Positions 42,501 through 47,277 of a stretch of 47,277 nucleotides of DNA are shown one piece after another. Position 1 is the first letter of the stretch, and each line of letters starts with the position of its first letter. The DNA comes from Armatimonadota bacterium (GTDB lineage: Bacteria; Armatimonadota; JAAZEB01). The DNA lies in contig DUUU01000439.1 of assembly GCA_012841485.1 (NCBI GenBank), forward strand, positions 1-47,277, written 5' to 3'. The translations under genes and the position numbers were made by a program. The notes under the pieces are model-generated. The model ran no database searches, was not told where the DNA came from, and saw only the letters and a list, made by a program, of their open reading frames with translations.

Positions 42501-42639
42501 GCTCTCCACGAGGCTGCCGGTGAAGCAAGCCTACCTGGCCGACTTGATGGAGGATCCCATCGAAGAAGTGCCGGTGAGCAACGGCACGATCCGCCTCGAC
42601 ATCAAGCCGTTTGAGATCGTGACGCTCCTCCTTCGGTGA
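39547..42639 (+). CDS. Alpha-mannosidase, GH38 family
   Basis: A 1030-residue glycoside hydrolase expected to release alpha-linked mannose. An N-terminal beta domain (1-230) precedes the catalytic barrel: zinc ligands H243 and D245 in GHAHIDVAWLWPLRE, the QPQLYAF segment, and the nucleophile D355 in LYLPDVFGYSAALPQ. The middle three-helix domain is marked by LHRGTYTTQAHNKRMNRR, and the C-terminal beta domains follow. There is no signal peptide, so it probably acts in the cytoplasm on imported oligosaccharides. GAGGAAGCGT precedes the ATG at 39547; five upstream codons in frame lack a site. It is the longest gene of the window. Confidence 0.94.
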   Translation: MLKHPQLTAQRLERCLNNEIRPHIYQDLTPLEVAVFQCPDPIPYSEAMRQEYRTVSPGFRWGPVWSTAWFRLRGAIPEAFAGHEVVALIDTSSEALVWDGDSPGQGLDANRSDYLLAERGVAGQPVELYVEAAGNHLFGISAMGETSGLARVPEPFELRQAHLARFDRAHWDLFNDFRVLLDLMKALPKGDPRKAQLLYDLNESTNRYLTGQGPEAAREALAQALSLPARASSTRVSAIGHAHIDVAWLWPLRETVRKCARTFSTALRYMERYPNYRFGQSQPQLYAFTKEHYPKLYARIKEAVAAGQWEPVGAMWVEADCNLSSGESLVRQVVHGKRFFMEEFGFETDVLYLPDVFGYSAALPQILRKARVPYFMTQKISWNQFNQFPHHTFLWQGIDGTRVFSHFLPANSYNSVYTPEELRRGEATFKEADRARSWLYLFGYGDGGGGPTKEMLEAAERVKNLDGVPRVEQELARDFFRRAEAEAKDLPLWVGELYLELHRGTYTTQAHNKRMNRRCELLLRDAEFFAAIRPRAMASYPAATLDRCWKLVLLNQFHDVLPGSSIGWVYEDSRKQYAEVEREGEEIVTSALASLSEGIDTAGCRQPVVVWNSLSRAHRGAVTVPIQGPTPRSVRDPRGRLHPVQETAIAGERYLLFVAEAPEHGYALYDLSDDEPDAAPTRVSVTERSLEDGLLRIELDEHGLIARVFDKRQGREVLAPGAKANLLQLFDDRPNNWEAWDIDAFYAETGRDLTELSEIRVVEAGPVRGAVEIVRRFGDSEIRQRIQLLAGSGRVDFVTEAEWHESNKLLKVAFPVDLNASRATFEIQYGHVERPTHRNTSWDLARFEVVAHKWVDLSEGDYGVALLNDCKYGHDVLGNTLRLSLLRAPKNPDPNADMGHHCFTYSLYPHPGDLRCGEVVAEGYRLNVPLRAVSVKPRSGELPAECSFFTVDNPNVFVEVVKRAEREDAWVVRLYEAHNTRGSVALSTRLPVKQAYLADLMEDPIEEVPVSNGTIRLDIKPFEIVTLLLR

Positions 42640-43074
42640 ACGGGGAGGATTCAGGGGTGGGGGGGCAGGTCCGAGCCGTCGGATCCGCCCCACCCCCTCA
42701 CCGCGCTCCCTCCCCCTCGGGCTCCGAAACCGCGTGCTGGCAGCTCGAGCCCCTCCGGCATCTGCTGCCACACCCACACGGTACCTCCCCTGAGGCCAGC
42801 GCGGCGCCGCGAGTCAGGAAAGCCGGGAGACCCGCACACTCCCATCCGCGACCGTCCCCCTTTTATCCGTGGTGTCGCCGCCGGCGGCGGGGCCGGAGGA
42901 TGGGCCGGCTTCGTGTGCAGGACAACGGTGCGCCAGCAGACCCTGAATTCTTGCCGTGGTTTCGTTCTGTTGCAATCCGCTCTCGCCTCGGCTATAATGA
43001 GCAGTGACGGCACCCCAGGCCCTCTTCCCTGCGAGTCGAAGTGCCGGAATCAGGCAAGGAGTCAGAAAACCAGT
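42640..43074 (+). other. Intergenic region ahead of the DUF1846 gene
   Basis: C-rich sequence without a gene. It contains a variant of the dispersed intergenic motif (CCTTTTATCCGTGG, 42859-42872) and the promoter at 42970-42998. The leader of the DUF1846 gene would be about 70 bases. Confidence 0.45.
42970..42998 (+). promoter_or_regulatory. Promoter of the DUF1846 gene
   Basis: TTGCAA (42970-42975) and a perfect TATAAT (42993-42998) are separated by 17 bases. Confidence 0.7.
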
Positions 43075-44604
43075 ATGGCCGGCACGGCGAGAATGCTAGG
43101 ATTCGATAGCGAAAAGTACTTGCGCGAGCAGACGCAGGCAATTCAGGAGCGCATCGGGAAGTTCGGCGGTAAACTCTACCTGGAGTTTGGTGGCAAGATC
43201 CTCTTTGACTACCATGCGGCCCGGGTCCTCCCCGGCTTCGATCCCAACGTGAAGATGCGCCTTCTCCAGCAGCTCAAGGATCGCGCGGATATTATCCTTT
43301 GCATCTATGCTGGCGACATCGAGCGCAAGAAGATCCGCGCGGATTTCGGTATCACCTACGATGCCGATGTGCTCAAGCAGATCGATGACTTTCGCCAGTG
43401 GGGGCTGGAGATCCGCGCCGTGGTGATCACCCGCTATGAGGATCAGCCATCGGCGCGCATCTTTCGCAACAAGCTGGAGCGCCGCGGGATCCGCGTCTAT
43501 GCCCACCGCCGCATCCCCGGATACCCGACAGATGTGGAGACCATCGTCAGCGACGAGGGCTATGGGGCGAATGAACACGTGGAGACCGAGGCCCCGCTGG
43601 TCGTCGTCACCGGGCCGGGGCCGGGATCCGGCAAGCTGGCCACCTGCCTCACCCTGCTCTACCATGACTACCGCCGCGGGCGAAAATCCGGGTACGCCAA
43701 GTTCGAGACCTTTCCCATCTGGAACATCCCGCTGAAGCATCCGGTGAATGTCGCCTATGAGGCCGCCACGGTCGATCTGCGCGACTTCAACCTGGTGGAC
43801 CCGTTCCACCTGGAGGCGTATGGGGAGACGGCGGTCAACTACAACCGGGACGTGGAGGCGTTCCCCGTGCTACGCCGCATTCTGGAGCGGATCACGGGCG
43901 GCGACTCGATGTACCAATCGCCCACGGATATGGGTGTCAACCGCGCCGGCTTCGGGATCGTGGATGACGGGGTCGTCCGGCAGGCCGCGCGTGAGGAGAT
44001 AGTGCGCCGCTACTTCCGGGCAGCGTGCGAGTATGCGATGGGATCCGTGGATCGGGAGGCCGTTTCCCTGGCCCGGATGAAGATGGACGAGGTCGCGATC
44101 ACGCCCGAGGACCGCGTGGTGGTCCGGGCGGCGCGCGCGGCGGCGCTCGAAGGCCCGGTGCGCAAGAACAAGGGCAACGATGGGATCTTCTGCGGCGCCG
44201 CCATCGAGCTTCAGGATGGCACCATCGTCACCGGGATCAACTCGCCGCTGATGCACGCGGCCTCCAGCCTGGTGCTCAACGCGATCAAACGCCTGGCCGG
44301 CCTCCCGGAGAAGCTCCACCTCCTCTCGCCGGCGATCATCGACTCGATCCGCAACATGAAGAGCAACGTGCTCAATGCGCGGTCGGTCAGCCTGGATCTG
44401 GGCGAGACGCTGATCGCGCTTAGCATCAGCGCCGCGACCAATCCCACCTCGCAGCTGGCGATGGAGCAGCTCAAGGAGCTGCGCGGGTGCGACGTACACA
44501 TGACGCACATGCCCAGCCCGGGGGATGAAGGCGGCCTGCGCCGCCTCGGCGTGAACCTCACCAGCGAGCCAAACTTCGCAACCCGCGACCTCTTCGTGGC
44601 TTGA
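43075..44604 (+). CDS. DUF1846 (UPF0371) family protein
   Basis: A 509-residue protein of the DUF1846 family, which has known structures but no established function. The family opening GFDSEKYLREQTQAI is seen, then FGGKLYLEFGGKILFDYHAARVLPG, and a glycine-rich nucleotide-binding-like loop TGPGPGSGKLATCLT about residue 180. The second half has NKGNDGIFCGAAIEL and SNVLNARSVSLDL. The ATG at 43075 is 14 bases after AAGGAG; an ATG at 43093 (MLGFDS) is closer to the family's usual start and equally possible. The 3' end overlaps the convergent flippase gene by 47 bases. Confidence 0.9.
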   Translation: MAGTARMLGFDSEKYLREQTQAIQERIGKFGGKLYLEFGGKILFDYHAARVLPGFDPNVKMRLLQQLKDRADIILCIYAGDIERKKIRADFGITYDADVLKQIDDFRQWGLEIRAVVITRYEDQPSARIFRNKLERRGIRVYAHRRIPGYPTDVETIVSDEGYGANEHVETEAPLVVVTGPGPGSGKLATCLTLLYHDYRRGRKSGYAKFETFPIWNIPLKHPVNVAYEAATVDLRDFNLVDPFHLEAYGETAVNYNRDVEAFPVLRRILERITGGDSMYQSPTDMGVNRAGFGIVDDGVVRQAAREEIVRRYFRAACEYAMGSVDREAVSLARMKMDEVAITPEDRVVVRAARAAALEGPVRKNKGNDGIFCGAAIELQDGTIVTGINSPLMHAASSLVLNAIKRLAGLPEKLHLLSPAIIDSIRNMKSNVLNARSVSLDLGETLIALSISAATNPTSQLAMEQLKELRGCDVHMTHMPSPGDEGGLRRLGVNLTSEPNFATRDLFVA

Positions 44605-46027
44605 TTCGGAGGACCGCCGCGTCCGCCGCAGTGATCAAGCCCAGACGGGCCGCCGAGAGCGCGAAGAGGGGCAGGCCGATCAACACCGCCGGTATCAGCC
44701 CCCAGCGCAGACCGAGCCACAATCCGACGGCCAGGATCGCCGCCGCCACGAGCGCGCGAGCCGCAGTCATCACCTCCCGGCGTCCGAAGAGGCCAGACGG
44801 GCAGGCGCGCAGGGCTGCGCCGGTCAGGACGAACTCGGTCACCACCGTCGCGCTGGCGGCGCCCAGGTGTCCGAAACCGGGGATGAGGCAATAGTTGAGC
44901 ACCGGATTGAGCAGCGCCGCTACGGCTCCCGCCTTCGCCCACGCCGCCTGCCGGTCGGTACTCTGCAACACCATCACGAAGAGCGTGTTGACGTACATGC
45001 ACGCCAGCCCGGCGGCGAGGATGCGCAACGTCGGTGCCGTGCCCGAGAACTCGCTTTCGGAATAGAGGAACTCCACCAGCGGCCCGGCCAACACCGCGGC
45101 GGGCACGCAGACGCCCGCCGCCGCCGCGCACAGGAGCCGGAAACTGCGCCGCACCGCGTCCTGATACGACTCCGGGTTGTTCTTCCAGAGGCGGGAGAGG
45201 ACCGGGAACGCGACCGTGCTGAAGATGTGCGGGATGAAGAAGAGAGCTTCGAAGAGGCGGTAGGCGGCGCTGTACCAGCCCACGGCCGTGTCGCTCGCCA
45301 TCACCGCCAGCATCGCCACATCCACCTTGTCGTAGATCTGCGCGAAGAGGGCGAAGAGGAAGAAGGGGAGCGACTCGCGCACCATCTCCTTCAGGAACTC
45401 CGCGCGCGGCGCCGACCAGCGCGGGCGCACGAGCCGCCACACCCAGTAGGCGGTCCACACGAGGTGGATCGCGCCGACACCGACCATTGCCCACGCAATC
45501 GGGATCAGCCCGCCTCCTGCCGAGAGAAGCGCCAGGATGACCGCGGCCTCCAGGACCTTTTCCAGCACGGATCCCCAGGCCTGGTAGTGTACCTGCTCGA
45601 GGCCGCGCAGAAAGCTGTTGAGGAACGCCGTCGCCGCGAAGAGAATCATCCCCCCGCCGAGAACCCACGTGAGCTGGACCACCTCTGGGGGGCGGCGCAG
45701 GAGCAGCACCACGCCGATCAGGCAGGCAAACGCGGCCAGGGCGGTTACCGCTTGCAGCAGGAGCGCGTGGATCAGATAGGCGGGAGCGCGCGAGCGGTCA
45801 CGCGCCACCTCGCGCGTGATCAGCATCGTGGCGCCCAGCTCGATGAAGAGGGCGAAGATACTGATGAGAGAAAGCACGAACTGGAGCCGGCCATATCCGG
45901 CGGCGCCCAGAGCCCGGGGCATGTAGAGCGTGAGCACCAGCGTGGCCGACCAGGTGACGCCCTGCGAGACCATCATCGCGAGGGCGCCGCGCGCCATCGA
46001 GCGCGTCGCGCTCACCGGGGCATCCAT
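44558..46027 (-). CDS. Oligosaccharide/polysaccharide flippase (MATE/MviN-like, PST family)
   Basis: A 489-residue integral membrane protein with about 12-14 transmembrane segments, of the polysaccharide transport (Wzx/RfbX) family that flips lipid-linked sugars to the outer face of the membrane. The family start SQGVTWSATLVLTLYMPRALGAAGYGRLQFVLS with the G-x-G-x-Y/F pattern is clear (in pieces), as is YDKVDVAMLAVMASDTAVGWYSAAYRL. GGGGAGG lies six bases before the ATG at 46027, which is 16 bases inside the upstream glycosyltransferase gene. The frame continues up to 46231 in the overlap, but that part is not homologous. Together with the two genes upstream it suggests a cell-surface polysaccharide locus continuing beyond the window. 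Confidence 0.9.
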   Translation of the reverse strand: MDAPVSATRSMARGALAMMVSQGVTWSATLVLTLYMPRALGAAGYGRLQFVLSLISIFALFIELGATMLITREVARDRSRAPAYLIHALLLQAVTALAAFACLIGVVLLLRRPPEVVQLTWVLGGGMILFAATAFLNSFLRGLEQVHYQAWGSVLEKVLEAAVILALLSAGGGLIPIAWAMVGVGAIHLVWTAYWVWRLVRPRWSAPRAEFLKEMVRESLPFFLFALFAQIYDKVDVAMLAVMASDTAVGWYSAAYRLFEALFFIPHIFSTVAFPVLSRLWKNNPESYQDAVRRSFRLLCAAAAGVCVPAAVLAGPLVEFLYSESEFSGTAPTLRILAAGLACMYVNTLFVMVLQSTDRQAAWAKAGAVAALLNPVLNYCLIPGFGHLGAASATVVTEFVLTGAALRACPSGLFGRREVMTAARALVAAAILAVGLWLGLRWGLIPAVLIGLPLFALSAARLGLITAADAAVLRIKPRRGRGLRSLARW

Positions 46028-46920
46028 GCCGCACCTCCCCGATGCGCCAGACGAGAGAGGCATACCCCGGGCCGCAGTGCCGCCCGGATGCCGTGGCACG
46101 CCCCGCGCGCCGCCAGGTGACCTCCCCGGGCCAACCCTCTTCCCTCGGCGCGTGCCCTCTCTGCGTCCATCGCATGGAGCCGTGCCCGGTCTTCCCAGGC
46201 CAGGAAGGCAAGCCGGCGCCGCTGCCTCCACGAGAGCGGAAGAGTGCGCAGAGCATCGCGCTCCACCCGGAGCGCCGCGCCAATCTGCCGGGGCGTATCG
46301 TTCGAGAGGCTGCTCTCGCGCACGCGATAGTGATAGAGGGGCCTCGGAATATACGCATACGTCTTTCCGTCGGCGAGCAGGCGCAGCCAGAGGTCATAAT
46401 CCTCGCAGTGCCGCAGCTCAGGGCGGAACCCACCGGCCGCGATGAGCGTGTCGCGCCGGGCCAGTATCCCGATGTAGCACCACGTCTCATCCAGGAAGGT
46501 GCTCAGGTCGCGCTCTCCTGGAACGGGCGTGGAGATCGCGAAACGTCGGAGGAAGCACGTTCCGTCCCACAGCCGGGCATCGGTCGTGGCGAAGGCGGCG
46601 GCGGGCGAAGCCTCGCGGAGCGCATCCATCAGCACCTGGACCCGCGTGGGGTCAAAGGCATCGTCGCCATCGAGAAAGGCGACGTGCGTTCCATGCGCCG
46701 CGGCCAATCCGGCGTTGCGTGCCGCGCTCGGGCCGGCGTTCTCCTGGTGAATCAGGCGCACCTCCCTCCCGAGGCCGCGAACCACCTCCGGCGTGCCATC
46801 GGTGGAGCCATCATTGACCACGATTACCTCAACCCGGGGATAGCTCTGCGCCAGTGCCGAGCGAACCGCGTCTGCGATGAATTCCGCCACGTTGTGGGCT
46901 GGAATGATGATGCTTACCAT
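46012..46920 (-). CDS. Family 2 glycosyltransferase
   Basis: A 302-residue GT-A enzyme that adds a sugar from a nucleotide-sugar donor. MVSIIIPAHNVAEFIADAV is the standard start, VIVVNDGSTDGT binds the nucleotide, the metal-binding motif is DGDD at residues 84-87, and the acidic catalytic region is HCEDYDLWLRLL (about residue 160). No membrane segment is seen. The start at 46920 overlaps the upstream deacetylase stop by 7 bases; the open frame to 47052 is not homologous. The final 60 residues are Arg/Ala-rich and probably outside the catalytic domain. Confidence 0.92.
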   Translation of the reverse strand: MVSIIIPAHNVAEFIADAVRSALAQSYPRVEVIVVNDGSTDGTPEVVRGLGREVRLIHQENAGPSAARNAGLAAAHGTHVAFLDGDDAFDPTRVQVLMDALREASPAAAFATTDARLWDGTCFLRRFAISTPVPGERDLSTFLDETWCYIGILARRDTLIAAGGFRPELRHCEDYDLWLRLLADGKTYAYIPRPLYHYRVRESSLSNDTPRQIGAALRVERDALRTLPLSWRQRRRLAFLAWEDRARLHAMDAERARAEGRGLARGGHLAARGACHGIRAALRPGVCLSRLAHRGGAAWMPR

Positions 46921-47277
46921 CTCCGCGCTCTCGCCCGCCGGAAGAGGTAGAACCACGGCGACAGCTTTGCCAGGAAGAGGGGCAGCGAAGCCTCCGCGGT
47001 GTTCACCCGGTCGAGGCACCACCGGTGGTAATCGATGCCCTCGCCGGCGCACGCGGCGCGGTAGCCGGCGGCGCGCGCTGCCTGGCGGCAGCGATCATCC
47101 ACCTGGCTGTAGGGATAGGCCAGGAGATGCACGCGCTGTCCCAATTGACGCTGTAGGTCCAGGCGAGACCCAAGCAGCTCCGCCGCGAGGGCGGCCTCGT
47201 CCAGGAGCGGTAACTCGCGGTGGGTGCGGGTGTGCGAGCCGATCCAATGCCCACGCCGGGCCAGCGCGCGCGCCTGC
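46914..47277 (-). CDS. Polysaccharide deacetylase (NodB domain), N-terminus outside window
   Basis: The visible 120 residues are the C-terminal part of a NodB-homology (carbohydrate esterase 4) protein. GSHTRTHRELPLLDEAAL holds the two histidines of the zinc-binding HxxxH motif, then comes LAYPYSQVDDRCRQAARAAGY, the usual strand-helix with the conserved Y-P-Y/F-G region. The upstream part with the catalytic aspartates is cut by the right edge. It overlaps the glycosyltransferase gene by 7 bases, in line with a polysaccharide synthesis operon. Confidence 0.85.
   Translation of the reverse strand, partial: QARALARRGHWIGSHTRTHRELPLLDEAALAAELLGSRLDLQRQLGQRVHLLAYPYSQVDDRCRQAARAAGYRAACAGEGIDYHRWCLDRVNTAEASLPLFLAKLSPWFYLFRRARARRW

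Noticed and set aside
1..47277. tRNA, rRNA, tmRNA, RNase P RNA, CRISPR arrays, insertion sequences, integrases and attachment sites.
   Set aside because: None could be recognised by eye: no GGTTCGAATCC-type arms in a cloverleaf context, no regularly spaced repeats, no transposase or integrase domain in any frame.

Overview
The window is GC-rich, densely coded bacterial chromosome with about 45 protein genes (two of them cut by the window ends), one interrupted gene, and no rRNA, tRNA, CRISPR array or recognisable insertion sequence. The gene mix points to a deep-branching Terrabacteria-type organism, perhaps Armatimonadota or a relative: the cdaA-cdaR-glmM operon, split gcvPA/gcvPB, LipM, HrcA and ClpS are Gram-positive-like, while a uroporphyrinogen-decarboxylase-family protein, a secreted heparinase II/III-like protein, a Gfo/Idh/MocA oxidoreductase and a GH38 alpha-mannosidase next to sigma54-type regulation are common in Armatimonadota and similar polysaccharide degraders. 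This placement is inference from gene content; there is no marker gene to prove it.

Layout. 1-2.1 kb: a truncated SDR and a divergent glycyl-radical-enzyme activase without its enzyme. 2.2-4.0 kb: nifS-nifU iron-sulfur assembly pair, closed by a perfect hairpin. 4.1-10.9 kb (minus strand): c-di-AMP synthase operon cdaA-cdaR-glmM, then a doubtful small membrane protein, a STAS gene broken by an in-frame TAA, a zinc-ribbon protein, an Rnk/GreA-type regulator and a PilZ protein. 11-16 kb: stand-alone HD-GYP, rpiA, two membrane proteins (minus), cyclophilin and a nicotinate phosphoribosyltransferase. 16-21.5 kb: glutamate dehydrogenase (minus), UroD-family protein and heparinase-like protein. 21.8-24.4 kb: NtrB/NtrC-like two-component pair. 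24.9-30.4 kb: mtnP-mtnA-apt-hrcA-chaperonin-anti-sigma-like operon. 30.4-31.9 kb: single-domain response regulator, small membrane protein, clpS. 32-38.1 kb (minus): STAS-gcvT-gcvH-gcvPA-gcvPB-lipM operon. 38.3-42.6 kb: oxidoreductase and alpha-mannosidase. 43-47.3 kb: DUF1846 protein and, on the minus strand, a polysaccharide deacetylase-glycosyltransferase-flippase series.

How the genes work together. MtnP splits methylthioadenosine into adenine and methylthioribose-1-phosphate; Apt recycles the adenine and MtnA isomerises the sugar phosphate. The same operon carries HrcA and a chaperonin that is archaeal-like (group III) rather than GroEL-like, the most notable gene in the window. The gcv operon encodes all glycine-cleavage proteins except the shared lipoamide dehydrogenase, plus the octanoyltransferase that starts lipoylation of GcvH, and it is headed by an anti-sigma-antagonist-type STAS protein. 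Second-messenger parts (CdaA for c-di-AMP; PilZ and HD-GYP for c-di-GMP) and partner-switching parts (two STAS proteins, one RsbW-like protein) are scattered through the window.

Best leads: the group III chaperonin operon, the nonsense-interrupted STAS gene, the long structured leader of cdaA, and the promoter-proximal frameshifted ORF with two stacked hairpins ahead of the STAS-gcv operon.
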